The notes: a model not told the origin generated them from the letters alone. A DNA stretch of 64,000 bases from Piezodorus guildinii (GCA_023052935.1 CM041292.1:93417169-93481168), one strand, 5' to 3'; shown: positions 20,563 to 32,935, counted from the stretch's first letter. Made by a program: numbers and translations.

Positions 20563-21978
20563 ATTTATTTTTTTTCCTCTTATTTTTATGATTGCCAAAC
20601 AATTATTTATTTTTTTGAATCAAGATCATAATTTTCTCGGAATCATATGAAATAAATAAAAATTACAAAACATCATACCTGATTTTTTTCTCGAAACATT
20701 TTAATTTGTATTAAATTCATTCGACCCGTAATTAGTATGTTTATTTATTTCAAATCATTACTATAAACTCGAACGTACTTCACAGAAATAGAACTGTTAG
20801 CAGTAAAAGAGTAGTAGTATAAACAAAGATGAAAACATAATGAAAGATAAGGCTGAAGAGGTAGAAGAAATAAGACAGGACACGGATGTGGAGAAGTAAT
20901 AACCAGAACTGTCTGCACGGATCACCTGGCTGTCAAGTCCACCGGAGCCTCACACCATTTTCCAGTTCTCCAGCAGGCTCCAGTACATATGTAGTCTTAT
21001 AGGCCATCAGCCCACTGCCTTTATTCTCAGCTGTCTGCACCGAGTCTTCCACACGCCATGGTTCTCTCGAATAGACTACTCCAGTGAATTTCTCATACAG
21101 AAGGAAAAGAGTTTGTAAACTAAATTTGCTGGCGGAAATGGTTTTGCCTCCTTCCCTCAGCCTTTCTTATCCTCGTATTGGGTATAAACCCTTGATAGTG
21201 ACAAGTAATGAGTAGCAAGGAATGAGAAAATCAAAAATCTTCTTATAATGGCAACAGAGAACCATGAGATGTGATCTCAGTTCATCCAGCTTAAAAAGCA
21301 TTGCTCTGTCCCTTTCAAGTTTTAATAATTGAACTATAATAATCATTTGATTTTAATATTCTATTGTACTCCAATTATGACAAAGAGGATAACCAACTTA
21401 TTGGAACGCAACGAAAAAAATATTGTTCATTCTAGGCTAGAGTAGAACTCCATTCGTTCCTAAGTTTGCGATTTCTTACGTGGCATTACTTAAACACCGT
21501 TGGTCACCAAAATCTTACCATAAATTTTATTTCTATGACAAAGAATTTTAATATTGAAAATTATGATTACTGGTTTCATCTCTCGAATAAAATTATTGCA
21601 AAACTCCTAACATATCTCCAAACATAAACTGAAAATACTGATTACAGGTTATTGCCAAAACCTAAGATAATCAGATTTTGTAATATTTTGTGAATTTTTA
21701 AACATTTATAATAACATTTTATACATTTATGATTCAAACTCAATCTGATTAAAATATAAAAGCCATGACTTTTAAATGTGTACATTTCAAAAATATTAAG
21801 TAAGATTCATGTGAATTATGAAAGTTCCTATCAGTCATAAAAGTTCCCTGTCAATATGAAAATTTTAAAAGATATAGAAAAAAAAAATGACTGCTGCTCG
21901 TCGTACAAAAAATTGTACTGAAAAAGGTCAGGGAATTATCTTTCATTTTAAATTACTTCATTTCATGTTTATTAAAAG

Positions 21979-22016
<38 letters not shown>

Positions 22017-22042
22017 AGGCTATGGAAGATATCTTTGTTGTA
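20563..22042. other. gene-free; GC-richer island at about 20870-21190, poly-A at 21981-22015
   Basis: The island includes GATCACCTGGCTGTCAAGTCC and GTTCTCCAGCAGGCTCCAG, with no frame. The poly-A is about 36 long. No other feature is recognised. Confidence 0.4.
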
Positions 22043-22056
22043 TTTTAAAAATTAAT

Positions 22057-22628
22057 AATAATAATTTTATTTATTTGTCTTTAGGGCAATCCCCATACAA
22101 ATAGAGCTGGCTGGCACAGTACAATTGATAAATTTATCACCAGCAAATATACATTATTAATTACAATTCGAATAAATAAATATTTAAAACAAAACACATA
22201 TACAGCAATAAGCATAAAGGTGCTGCTATCTTTATGATTAATTTCATCCAGCATATACATAAATAACATAAATTAAATATAAGCATATCAATAAATAATG
22301 CAAAAATAATAGTACTATAGCGAATACTAATTCCCCACAAATTACTAACAAGTCCCGAAACCCTTAAGAATGATTAAAATTCTGAGAAAGATGTTGAAAT
22401 CTTATTTTAAGATTCTCTTTGACAAAAATAAATAATGATTTCAGGTCCATTACGTGGGGTTCCGCATGAATTTCGTAAAAGCCATCAAAACTCACATCAT
22501 TTAATACGAGCATATGACGGGTTCTATTGTCATGGTATGCGGGACATCGAGCAAAAAAATTGAAACAATCTTCCAATGCATCTCCATCACAAACTGGGCA
22601 CGGCTTCTGTGGGTCCAGAATATACTGC
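22057..22628 (-). mobile_element. 5'-truncated LINE with 14-bp target-site duplication
   Basis: 572 bp bounded by TTTTAAAAATTAAT at 22043-22056 and 22629-22642. On the minus strand it carries the last part of ORF2, a 3' untranslated region with CTCTATTTGTATGGGGAT, AAAGACAAATAAATAAAA and an (ATT)n tail. The 3' block is shared with the ORF2-deleted LINE at 918-3147, so the two belong to the same or sister families. Confidence 0.88.
22364..22628 (-). pseudogene. LINE ORF2 C-terminus (truncated)
   Basis: The minus strand reads QYILDPQKPCPVCDGDALED, then CFNFFARCPAYHDNR, and ends IRFQHLSQNFNHS followed by TAA (the ATG-initiated part is 22364-22576). The CPVC...FFARCPAYH pattern is the cysteine-histidine motif near the end of LINE reverse-transcriptase proteins. 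Everything upstream of it is lost by 5' truncation, the normal result of incomplete reverse transcription. The frame is open, but no functional protein is expected. Confidence 0.78.
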
Positions 22629-22642
22629 TTTTAAAAATTAAT

Positions 22643-23503
22643 ATGGAATATATTATGTTTTTTATAAATTAATTAAGAGAAAAATTCGAGACTACTCAAC
22701 TTCGCGAGTTGCTATGACCACACAGCATACCATATTAATCCACAAGACAATCTTGAAAAAAAGACAAAAAAAAGGACAATAAATTAAGATAGAATGCATT
22801 GCACTTCACTAATATAGAACTTGGTCTTAAAATTACGAAATCTAGTGTAGGCCTAATATAAATGATTGTCTTAGGTAACCTAGAATTATGGTCTTGGCCA
22901 ATTAAAAATTTAACTTGACTAATGTTTGACTTGAAGTAATTTCGCTATCTTTATGAAACTTTTAAAAGAAAAAGAAGAAACGAAAGCAAGCGTATGGAAT
23001 TATCTCATTTAAAAGTATTTTTAAATTTTGAATATACATCAAAAGGCCTACCAGAAATAATAAAAAAATTTTTTTTTTAATGAAATGAGTATGCAAAATA
23101 TTTTTCTTATTATTTTATTTTATTTTTTGCCTCATATACTTGTAACAAAATCCTTTAAAGTTACGTTACATTCATTCGTCATTTAAAGTAAAACCGCATT
23201 GATTTTAATTTTGAATTTCTTCATTTCTCGTGTAAAAAAATAAATATATATTTTTTGTTTTTAATTTAACGTGTTTATAAGAATACATAATCATTTGACT
23301 TGCAATTCTTAATAACTATTACTTTCACTTACTATTTTAGTTTTGTAAAACATAGTAATATTAATAGATATATTTATTTATACGAAATTCTTAGGTTTTT
23401 TCTCAGATTCAGTCGATATTTATAAAGAAACCGAAGAATGTATAAAAGTTATAGAAATAAAATTATGGTTTTAATTGAATGTACTATTCACTGATAGTTA
23501 TTA
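22643..23503. other. gene-free; isolated R2-end string near 23323
   Basis: AT-rich. ACTTTCACTTACTATTTTAG at about 23323 resembles an R2 end without the rest of the element. Confidence 0.45.
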
Positions 23504-24332
23504 GTTTCACTTACTATATATAGTAAGGGAAAGTATTGCGATCGTGAAAATTTTCGAATTCCAGTTTTCAACGGAAATACACGTTTTAGGGTCCCCTGAG
23601 TCCAAATAACCAAGTCCCGCAACAAGGTCTGTGTGTGTGTGGTAACTCTCGGGCAGAAACGAAAAGTCCTATGAAACTGAAATTTCATATTTAAGACAAA
23701 TATACGCCCGAGACGTGATAAATCCTATTTCATTGAAATAAGCTTACCAGAAGAGCAACTTTATCCCATGCATTTTGCACCTTTTTTCAATTTTCTCGAA
23801 AACGGTTCCGACGATTTTAATTAAACTCGCTACATCAATGTAAAATTTAATGGGCTTTAACATCATTTGGATAAAAATAGTATAACTGGGCTTAAATGCC
23901 GACTTTTTAAATTTTCTTCCTCTAAAATACCTTTAATTCTGTAGATTCTATAAAAATAACCATATGATCTTGTTAGCATTGATAAATAACAGCTAAATAT
24001 GTAAATTGTGTGAATTTGAAAAAAAAACTGAAGTTGAAAACTGAAAACTTTTCAGAAAAAATCAAATTTTTTTTTATGCAAGTTTTTGATTTTGAGCATA
24101 AGAACAGTAATATACATGTATGATATACCGCTCGAAAGCTAAAGATTTTAGAAAAAATATTATCTTATACACAAGCTTTTAAAAGTTTATAGAGTCTCCT
24201 TGGCAACCACATGTGTTGACGCCACAAATTCGTTAATGGTTTAACTCATTTTTATCTCTTACTGTATTTGAAAATTCTTTAATCGATTTTCAAAACGAAG
24301 GTAAGTAAATGTCGTGTGTTGACCGCACCAGA
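23504..24332 (-). mobile_element. R2 element copy 2
   Basis: 829 bp. The 3' end (left, on minus) has the perfect 18-bp palindrome CTTACTATATATAGTAAG at 23510-23527. The 5' end is TCTGGTGCGGTCAACACACG read on minus at about 24332. Internal (TG)n is short (23631-23641). Shares the full internal order with copies at 13722, 34807 and 44704. Confidence 0.8.
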
Positions 24333-25507
24333 TTTTTTTTTTTAAATTATAAATTTTATGTATAATAATCATAATGATCACAGAAAGCTTAATACTATGC
24401 CAAATAATGTAATCCATTCATATTTAGGGGAGGAAACATTAATAATTTATGTCATAAACTTGATAATTTTTCCACCAAAGCATTTTTATTGAGTGATATA
24501 TAAATATAAAATATTTTAAGACGTAATAGATAAGTATGAATAAAGTAAATTTTTTTTTATTTATGGTAGAGAATATAAGCCAGATTAATGTATTTAGATT
24601 AATTTATCTTCAGAGGTGATTTGTTTTATGAAAAAAAATGATTAATTTTTATTGTAATAAACTATACTTACTTTCGTCGATTGGTACCAACTCCTGCGGA
24701 TAGAGCGCGCTAGTATGGCTGCTGATGGTACCACCACTTGCCACTGGAGGGCGCACCATGTCAATACCACCTAATTCCTGGCGCCTGAGTACATTCATCG
24801 TTCAACATTTGATTTCTCTCTGCAAAGAATAATCTAATATAATTCTTATTAGATATAAATACTTAATTTATACCTATTTTATTATTATACTCAGTAATAA
24901 ATTCCATCTTATTTCAGAGTCTATATGATTAGGAACTAAGTGTTGTTTTATTTTTGGTGTTGTATGTTGTATTTTTTAACATTATGCGTTGGTAATATTA
25001 CTTGTATTATTACTATATAATTTTAATGATAATCACACTTTTTTAGATGTTAAAGGTTTAATACTGCTTTTGTTTCCTGCTATGGATTTTTTTTACGATA
25101 ATTCGAGAGTAATAACTAAAAAATAATATAAGATGAAGAATTGAAAGATATGTAAAATAAAAGTAGAAGACACTGGAAGAAAAGTTCTCTTTTCGGAATG
25201 AAATCATACATTTTAGCACAAAATCGCTTTAAAATGAAATGAAATATGTACCTTTTGGAAAGAACAAGAATTTTCGAAGGGGTTTGAATGACTTCAAATA
25301 AACTTAACAATTAGAACTAATCTGTAAAAATATCGATTTAGAACTTTTGTCTATGATAAACTCGATGTTTCTCTTTGACTGAATCTCGAGTATTCTTTAT
25401 ATGATATTTGTAAATCTTAATTGTAAATACCTGTTGTTCTTAAAGAGCACAGCCCCAGAATAGAAAAATTTTACTATTCTATGAACAGTGTTTTCGTGTG
25501 TTATTTA
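24333..25507. other. gene-free; small GC-richer island at about 24675-24800
   Basis: The island contains GATTGGTACCAACTCCTGCGG and CCACTTGCCACTGGAGGGCGC with paired GGTACCA strings. Otherwise AT-rich; the 64-codon minus frame at 25116 is not recognisable. Confidence 0.4.
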
Positions 25508-25532
25508 ACCAAATCTGTGGATATCATCTCGA

Positions 25533-25829
25533 AAGGGAGCGGTGAAGTCTATTGGATAGAGCACTAGTCTACTGTTTTCTGGGTTCCAGGTTCGAATCCC
25601 GGTAGTTGGAAGGTATTTATTTATTCTACTATAAATACCGGGGACCGACCCTGGGGTATGGATGTCCCAGCCTCTATTAAGTGGGTATCCGAAAATGGGG
25701 GGGGGAGGAGGGAGGAACAGGAGGAGGAATCTGAGCGTGATTTCGGTCTAAAACCCTATTGAATGAATGAATATGTACTAAACCCTAGAATATTCAACCA
25801 TGGATTGAGTAGGTGCAGGTTTTTATTTT
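25533..25829 (+). mobile_element. SINE2 copy b with 25-bp target-site duplication
   Basis: 297 bp between two 25-bp repeats (25508-25532 and 25830-25854) that differ at one base. The head has A box TCTATTGGATAGAGC (25548-25562) and B box GGTTCGAATCC (25589-25599). The body has a G-run (about 25697-25708) and parts of the 3' domain that are more diverged than in copies a and c. The duplication is longer than the usual 10-20 bp for LINE-mobilised SINEs. Confidence 0.88.
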
Positions 25830-25854
25830 ACCAAATCTGAGGATATCATCTCGA

Positions 25855-26734
25855 TAACGTATTTCAAATTACTATTAAAGAGTAGAACTTTTTCTAGAAT
25901 GAATTCATATACGTCTATTTAATGAATAATATTAAAATACCGTCAATTGCATATAATTGTCACAAAGTAATAATTTCCATATGTATTCCAAAAATAAGCC
26001 ATTTTCGTTGTTTGCGAAGCCCTTGAAGCCTGTGTAGATGGCACAAGGAGGCGCCCTAGTTCTTTTCAGACTCGGAAACCTTCCACTGGCACACACAACT
26101 ACTCAGGGAGAGATGACAAACGATAGGCTAAGATCTGGAAAAGAGGTAGAGTATCGAGTGCTATAGGGCAGATATAATAGAGGCTGTGTGGCTGTGACAG
26201 TTAGCAAAGTGCTCCTTCCACTCCGCCATTACCCTCGTCCCTGGCTCCTTTTTTCCAAAGCAGATATTGATGCTACCCTGTCCTACCTCGCGGATTGCTC
26301 GCATTTGTCCCTGCGGTTTCCTTACACAACTGGAGGACATTTGTAACACCAACGGCCCACTATATCACCTACCGGCTCTGGAAAAATACACTCTTGCTGT
26401 ATTACACCTATCTATGTATGAGTACGTCCACCGCAGCGTGAGAAAAGAGATTGTCTAAAAATGTTATCTCAAAATATAGTGAATCCACCATTTTAGGCAA
26501 GATAACTGATAGTCCGTTTCCTAGAACAATTGGTTTATATCAGCTGCTAAACACCAATAAGGATAAGCCAAAAAATTAATGGACTGATGGAGCTTTAAGC
26601 AAGAAAGCCAATGTGACTCTTAGAGTCTCGGCAGATCGCTGACTATAGCCGGTTCAACCCTAAACAGACAACTTGGAAACATTTATTATAGAGACAACGC
26701 AGTACGAAAATGAAAAATGTTTCGCGCCTAGCTT
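25855..26734. other. gene-free; GC-richer island at about 26020-26430
   Basis: The island carries AAGGAGGCGCCCTAGTTC, TTCCACTCCGCCATTACCC and CTGCGGTTTCCTTACACAAC. Short frames on both strands (62-63 codons) show no domain. Candidate conserved non-coding sequence. Confidence 0.4.
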
Positions 26735-27190
26735 TTTAAAAAAAATATATATATTTATTGATATTTACATTTGTATTGTACAACACAAGTAAATAGGCTA
26801 CACGAAAATAGACATAAACAAGACATGTAAAGAAGCTACCTAGTGGCAGTATTCTTAAAACATTCCAAACTAGATGGTCTCTGAGCTATCTTTTTTTCAG
26901 ACGCCTCCGAGAATTACCAGGAATCTAGTTGAAGAAAGGGTTGAAACTAGATGATTAGAGTGGGAATGGAGTTTGTCATGAAAGGAATGATATCAGGTTC
27001 GGGCCAAATCAGCAACATACGAAACATTAAGGTCTTTATGGATCAGTTTATTCGTTACAAAGTAATGAGCATTGAGGATTTTACGAAGGATTTTGGATTG
27101 TAGAGATTGGACACGAGGAGAATCTGATGGTTATAATAGAGCTCTAAAGCTCTACTTCGTATCACCTAGCTTAAAACTGAAAATTTCAAT
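26735..27190 (-). pseudogene. 5'-truncated jockey-like LINE with 3' end
   Basis: The minus strand reads LQSKILRKILNAHYFVTNKL and IHKDLNV, then YHSFHDKLHSHSNHLVSTL, in the order of the C-terminal part of jockey-clade RT proteins (QSKILR.I.NAP..V.N..LH.DL). The conserved RRLKR.WPRD end is frameshifted. The 3' untranslated region ends in CAATAAATATATAT and A-runs (plus-strand left end). Confidence 0.72.
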
Positions 27191-27215
27191 GGAGTCTCGG
27201 TATTACAAATTGTTA

Positions 27216-27499
27216 TGGGGTTACCTGTAGCATGGTGATTAGCATGACAGCCCCCTATGCTCAAGGTCCCGAGTTCAAACCAGGTGGCCCTAGGAGTTTT
27301 TAATGGGGGTAAAAAATCCTTAGTTATGCCATCCTTCGGAGAGGACGTTCAAAGATGGTCCCGAGCCTGTGCGATGACAGGTACTCGTTAATGATCCCTA
27401 TCCTAATTAAACATGTATAGGCAAACTTTAGAACTCCCACTGTAGCATCGTCCGATTAGCCTCAGCAGCATAAAGGGACGTTAAATAAATAAACTAACA
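27216..27499 (+). mobile_element. SINE1 copy e
   Basis: 284 bp with a 10-bp duplication ACAAATTGTT at 27206-27215 and 27500-27509. The head is GGGGTTACCTGTAGCATGG and has lost bases near the B box (GAGTTCAAACCAGG). The body includes CCCGAGCCTGTGCGATGACAGG. Confidence 0.88.
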
Positions 27500-27509
27500 A
27501 CAAATTGTT

Positions 27510-28479
27510 TTTACATGATTGGTTATAATAAAGTTAAAATCCATTTAAGAGATCGAAATAAACTCCAAAATAAAAATATCGATTTGAAAAAAGGACGATG
27601 AGCAGTTCATTTGTGAAGATGTTTATGCAATAACTAAGTTTCAAAAGATCGGAAGTTATAATTTGAAATCAATGAGAAAATACAAGAATATTCAAACATA
27701 TTTGTCAGAGCTGCAAGTTGTGTCTGAATACGGTCGATCCCTATTGCCATCTCCTCTCCCCTGGCTCCTACTCAGTCATGCCATGACCGGATAAGTGGTC
27801 ACACTCGGACGAAGCAGACACGCATGCCCTCAGACGACCCAAGGTTAATGAAGAAGAAGGAGACTTAGTGACGGGACTACAGGTGTAATCGATGTCCCCG
27901 GGCCGTAACTAGATCAAAGAAGAGCATGGGCGGTCGCCACTTCCCCTCCATAATCGGATAGAGTCGGCTCTCTCTAATGGGGTCCTCTCTCGAGGGTCAA
28001 ATAGTCCGGCCTCTGCCCTCGTGGCAAATATATTACTGTCTCAATATCTCCAGGAAAATATACTCTCGCAATTCTACCAGATACGGAAATAATTTCAGTA
28101 ATATTACGAAAAGAATGAAGGAATAAAACAAAAGTAAATTTTATTCTGGAACTTTCAGTCCCCTAAGAATAACAGAAACTGAGACTTGTGTCTGGCACAG
28201 AAACAAAAACATTAAAAATAAAATACAAACTTAAGATATATTATTTATAAAAGAAGTAAATACGACTACTTAGTATATATGTTTACAATTATATAATCAT
28301 ATGTGTGTGTGTGTGTGTGTGAAGAAATATTATAATTTTCCTTCTTATGGTATAATAACATCATATAGAAAAACCAAAAGAAAGAAAAGGAAAAAAAAAG
28401 TTGTTTACATATTTGTAGTGGGCCTCATTTTAGAATGGAATATGAAAATTATTCTAAAATTTTGTTACAATCAGTCGGA
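27510..28479. other. gene-free; GC-richer island at 27715-28030, (TG)n at 28301-28322
   Basis: The island includes CCATGACCGGATAAGTGGTC, GATGTCCCCGGGCCGTAAC and TCTCTCGAGGGTCAAATAG. No frame was recognised; candidate conserved non-coding element. The 66-codon frame starting in the (TG)n is spurious. Confidence 0.4.
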
Positions 28480-28813
28480 AGACGGACGGCTGAGAAGATA
28501 AAGGAACAGTTTGCTTTTAAATGAGGTTAAAGAATTTGCTTTGCGTACAGAGGTAGATATTGAATTTCCGACTGATAGAAGGAAAATTGAGGTTAGTGGG
28601 CTGGGATCTTGTATTAAAGAAATGTACCGATGAACAAGGAATGACCAGGTCAAGAATGTAGGATGGATTTTTGGTCTTGAAAGTGCGAAATAGGATTACT
28701 CTCAGGAAATACTGTCGCCGAGAAACTGGATTGAGCCACTTCAACTCGGCATATCTGTCAGAGACAGTGTAGCGCCTACGGACTTCGAAGATGAATCTAA
28801 TGAAACATTTCAT
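28480..28813 (-). pseudogene. LINE reverse-transcriptase C-terminal fragment
   Basis: The minus strand reads MKCFIRFIFEVRRRYTVSDR, then AELKWLNPVSRRQYFL and FRTFKTKNPSYI, then after a frameshift SLTSFKSKLFLYLL. This is the thumb and C-terminal region of CR1/jockey-type RT (R.L.WL....RR..F......(Y)KI....PSYL ... LP..L....S...FK..L...LL). Frame changes near 28650 and 28560 inactivate it. Related to the plus fragment at 10050-10555. Confidence 0.7.
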
Positions 28814-28830
28814 AATGTTATTTATTCATT

Positions 28831-29600
28831 ACTTTCACTTACCTAGATATGAAATATACAGTAAGGGAAAGTATTGCGATCGTGAAAATGTTCGAATTCC
28901 AGTTTTCAACGGAAATACCCGTTTTAGAGTCCCTTGAGTCCAAATGGCTATGTCTCGCAAAAAGATCTGTGTGTATGACGTAAGTCTGCCAGGCAAACGA
29001 AAAGGCTTACAGAACTGAAATTTCGAATTTAAGACAACTATTCGTCCGAGACGATATAGCAACTCTTTCATTAAAATCTACTCACCGGAAGAGACACATT
29101 GTACCATGCATTTTGTGCCTTTTTAGGATTTTCTCAGAAACGGCTCTAAAGATTTCGTTTTAAATTTAATGGGCTTTGATATTATGTAGTTTTCATTCTG
29201 AATTAAATAGTCTGACAGGGCTTAAACGCCCAATTTTTTAATGTGTAGATTCAAAAAAAAATAAACATATCATTTTGTTAGCATCGATAAAAAACCGTTA
29301 AATATAAAGTAGAACGTATTTGATATCCAACTAAAGAAGAAAAAAGCAAACAATTTTTTTAATCCAATTTTTATGTTTTTGAACATAAGAAAAGTAATAT
29401 ATATGTCTAATGTACTGTTTGAAAGAAAAACATTTTGGAAAAAATACTATTTTATACAAAAAATTGTAAAATTTAACGCAGATGGATAAAAAGCTGATAA
29501 AACTGATTGTCGTAAATAATGCATAAGAGATTTTTGTTTTTTTTAATGACTTGTTTATTTAAATCAAAGATTATTTAATAACACACATGTTATATTTTTA
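28831..29600 (-). repeat. R2 element copy 3 (5' end lost)
   Basis: Begins ACTTTCACTTACCTAGATATG (28831) and follows the R2 order, including TATTGCGATCGTGAAAATG, GAGTCCCTTGAGTCC and TTCTCAGAAACGGCTC. The TCTGG end cannot be found; similarity fades near 29600. Confidence 0.7.
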
Positions 29601-30404
29601 GTTTTTTTAATATAATATATTTTGAACAAATATTGTTAAATGACATCTAAGAGATAGTGAGTCTATAAACATAATAATTTTTCCGTCTCCTGGTATATGA
29701 TATTGTACAGTGCTTCACTAATTGTGTAATCCTGCGAAAGCTACTAGTTATGTATTGAAGTCTTTAATTGATAATCTTACGAATATAATTATGATTTGTT
29801 CAAAAACAAGATGACACTAATATGTAGTCTTATTGAAAATCAATTATTCATCTAACATATGAAATCTCTTATATTACTTTAGCTTGGTTATCAGACCTAT
29901 TAGAAGTATAATAAACCTCAGGTATGATAAAAAATAAAATATTCGAACAAATTAGTTAACATCTAATGCCTAAGCAATAACATCCCATAATATCATAAGT
30001 TTATATCCATCATTGACTTTACTCAAAAATTTAAATTATTTAAATCATTAGTTATGTAAGTATGCCTTGTTTTAAAAGTTAAATATATATATATATATAT
30101 ATCAAATGGTTATGTATGATATAGTAAATATTATACTATACTTAGTCTATTTGACAATCAAAAGATGTGTGATGCGTGCACCTTTTATAAATAATTATTT
30201 TGTTTTTTGGAAATATTGCTATTATTCTTAATTATTTTCTATTTATAAAATGATATTTCTATATCAAAAGTTATTATTCATTTTTAAAGAAAACATTGAG
30301 TCAACAAATAATATCCCGTGTAGAAATCGAAAATATTGCATATTTCTAATCAGATGTTCATACTAAGATTTTATAGATACATACTTTTATTTTATAAAAT
30401 ATAA
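29601..30404. other. no recognised feature; (TA)n at 30083-30103
   Basis: AT-rich sequence with a short (TA)n run and nothing else recognised. Confidence 0.45.
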
Positions 30405-30560
30405 AATGGTATTGTGGCTAAACGGAAAAAACTACAGTGAAGGTTCTAAATTTTTACTATAAAGTTTTTTATTAGGGTAAGGATCGTTAATTTGACCTTT
30501 GCAGGCCCCGGACCACCATGTTACGTTTCCACATAAGGACGTCATTACCAATTTTATAAT
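30405..30560 (-). repeat. SINE1 remnant (decayed)
   Basis: Strings such as ACTACAGTGAAGGTTCTAAA, TTTTATTAGGGTAAGGATCG and CCCCGGACCACCATGTTACG follow the SINE1 body on the minus strand; the head is missing. Confidence 0.6.
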
Positions 30561-31227
30561 AGCATTTTTATATTAACTGTCTAATTTATTTTATTGCTTT
30601 CCTGAGCAATCACCAATCACACTGCTACCTCTTTTCTTACAGGAAAATAAATTTTACATTATTAAGTACATTGGAAATCTATATTGAATGCTCCAACGGT
30701 ATTTTATTTATAAAATAGGTATAAAACATATCAATATATCTTGTATTGACAAGGACATTTTTTATTGACGTCTTTTTAAATACATGTATGGTATATATTA
30801 AATATTTTATGTGAATGTGAGGACAGTTAAGCTTGACCCTTCTCAAATCAATATGGGTAGAATAACCTTAGGTTGATTAATAGGCTAATGGACGTCATAT
30901 TATCAATCAATCATCAAAAGAAAGTTATTTATAGTCCACAATGATTGATAGTAGGCCATAAACTTATTAAAAATTAAATTTTTAGAAATATTTCTATAAT
31001 TTATTACGTAATTCTTTTTACATATGTTTTTTGGATGAAGATTTAAAATCCAATTTTCATACTTTTGATATGATGTTTTACACAGTATTCGATATTTTAA
31101 TTGATAGTTGAATTTCCTTTTCAATATCAAATGATTAATTTTAACTACAATAAATAATGGAATTAAGAAATTTTCGATATTACTTTCAATGGGCAGTTTA
31201 AGAATTTATTCGAAACACTCATTGCAC
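30561..31227. other. no recognised feature
   Basis: AT-rich; the 75-codon minus frame (30903-31130) has no recognisable motif. Confidence 0.45.
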
Positions 31228-31320
31228 TCAAATTCGCATTGCACGGCCGTAGGCCTAGAAACAGTATGAGTCTCTACATGTGCGGAGTCCAAGACCCTTC
31301 AGGGTTTGTAGAGGTACAGT
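31228..31320 (+). repeat. SINE2 3'-end fragment
   Basis: GGCCGTAGGCCTAGAAACAG, then CCAAGACCCTTCAGGGTTTG, matching the end of copy c (33522-33785). Confidence 0.65.
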
Positions 31321-31708
31321 TTCACATTATAAATGTACACACTACTCAATTATTGTAATTTTAAATATTAAACAGATATCAACTAAGAGTTAACAAGTCG
31401 CAAAGGCTAGTTCCTTCAGGTCACAGTCCCTTTAAGAAGCCAATGCAGAAAACATGTTAATAAATATGGACTGAGTAGCAAGGACTGTGGTGTGGGGAGG
31501 GGAGGTGGCATAGCCAAGGAGGAAATCACATGAGGGGGCAGGGTAAGTTATGGCTGTTGTTTTTGCCGGCCTAACTAATCGATAGCTGCCCACTGTCCTC
31601 GCTCCCCCTCCGATACATCACCCTCCATTACGGCAAAGGAACTTCTTTCTCCGCTATTTAAGTATTTAGTCATCATTAACTTTGTTTGAAAAAGAATAAA
31701 TAAATGAA

Positions 31709-31743
<35 letters not shown>

Positions 31744-31770
31744 AAGAACCTAATACACATATATCTAATT
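31321..31770. other. gene-free; short GC-richer patch at 31490-31620, poly-A at 31709-31739
   Basis: No frame. The poly-A (31 A) abuts the left target duplication of the hAT-like element after about 23 bases. Confidence 0.45.
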
Positions 31771-32303
31771 CAGTGATTCCCAACTGGTGGTCAGCGGACC
31801 CATGGGAGTTTCGGGTGTCCGCGAGATGTCATTGAAAAATTGTATTAAATTAACTTAAAGAAGAATAGAATTAATTTAGAAGAATTGGCTTCTTACAAGA
31901 ATCACTCAAGTATTTCACAGACAAATTAAATTGGGAGCAGTAACTGATAGTAAATAGACACCTATCTTGAATTTCTAATTGATAGAGCCTACGTCTATTA
32001 ATTTAATATCTACTAATCTTTAATATCAACTAATTTCTAGAATTTTTTTTTTTGTTCGTAATATTATGGAGAGATATATTTTAGTATACTTTTGAATTAA
32101 ATTAAATAATGAATAATACAATAAACTAATCAATACTATGCATTCATGATTGAGAGTACTCATTATTAAACTTGACATAAACAGGCTTATTACCAATATT
32201 TTTTCTAAATGTTTAATTAATAAATATTTTCTTATAAGAAGTATTGGAAACTATACCTAAAATAGTACAAAGAGGTATGTATACAAATGAACTATAGCTT
32301 TCT

Positions 32304-32488
32304 TCAGTCAAATTCATAATTTTTTCAGTCAAATACATAATTTTTTCAATCGAATTCATAATTTTTTCAGTCAAATTCTAGTTTTTTCAGTCAAATTCTA
32401 TTTTTTTCAGTCAAATTCAAAATTTTTTCAGTCAAATTCATAATTTTTTCAATCAAATTCATAATTTTTTTAGTCAATTTCATAATTT
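32304..32488 (+). repeat. 21-bp minisatellite, about 9 units
   Basis: Unit CAGTCAAATTCATAATTTTT(T), 20-22 bases long, with single-base variants. Not coding. Confidence 0.9.
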
Positions 32489-32566
32489 CTTGTATTTCTT
32501 TATACAGTAAACTTAATGAGGTTTTACTGCCAAGAGCATAACATTTTTATTAAATCTTATTGTTGT

Positions 32567-32798
32567 TTATCCATTTAACGTCACTTTATGTTACTGTGCT
32601 TAATCCGACGGTGCAGCGGGAGTCTTAAGTTTTGCCTATCCAGGTTTACTTAAGATAGGGATCTTTTACGAGTTCCACTTTTTAAATCTTTTAAGAGTCA
32701 CCTGTGGTGCACAAATTTAGGGCAATCTGCTGGTTTTAGGACTTGCAACCTTAAGCATAGAAGGCTGTTATGCTAGCCACTACTCCACAGGTGACCCT
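32567..32798 (-). mobile_element. SINE1 copy f (shortened)
   Basis: Minus strand: head GGGTCACCTGTGGAGTAGTGG, body with internal losses (the CGATGTCAGGTACTCG region is missing), tail TTAAATGGATAAACAAC. Inside the hAT-like element. Confidence 0.8.
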
Positions 32799-32935
32799 CA
32801 AGGTCACAAGATGTTTAAATCTGCCGGGTTCGAACCCGTGACCTTGGGCAGATTAATCTTTAACAAATTGCTGAATACATCCATGGTCATCTGTGGAGTA
32901 GTGGCTAACATAATCGCCTCTTGCGACCTTAAATT
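32799..32935. repeat. two SINE1 head scraps in opposite orientation
   Basis: GGTTCGAACCCGTGACCTTGG at about 32826-32846 (minus-oriented head) and TCATCTGTGGAGTAGTGGCTAACATAAT at about 32888 (plus-oriented head, given here in the order seen). Probably a broken or inverted second insertion. Confidence 0.55.

Noticed and set aside
23323..23500. Additional R2 element
   Set aside because: Only the first 20 bases match an R2 end; the following sequence does not follow R2 order.
25533..25605. True tRNA gene (SINE2 head)
   Set aside because: Same reasoning: dispersed copies share the 3' body, and the head lacks a pairing acceptor stem.
32304..32488. CRISPR array
   Set aside because: Units are contiguous 21-mers without spacers, in a eukaryotic transposon; it is a minisatellite.
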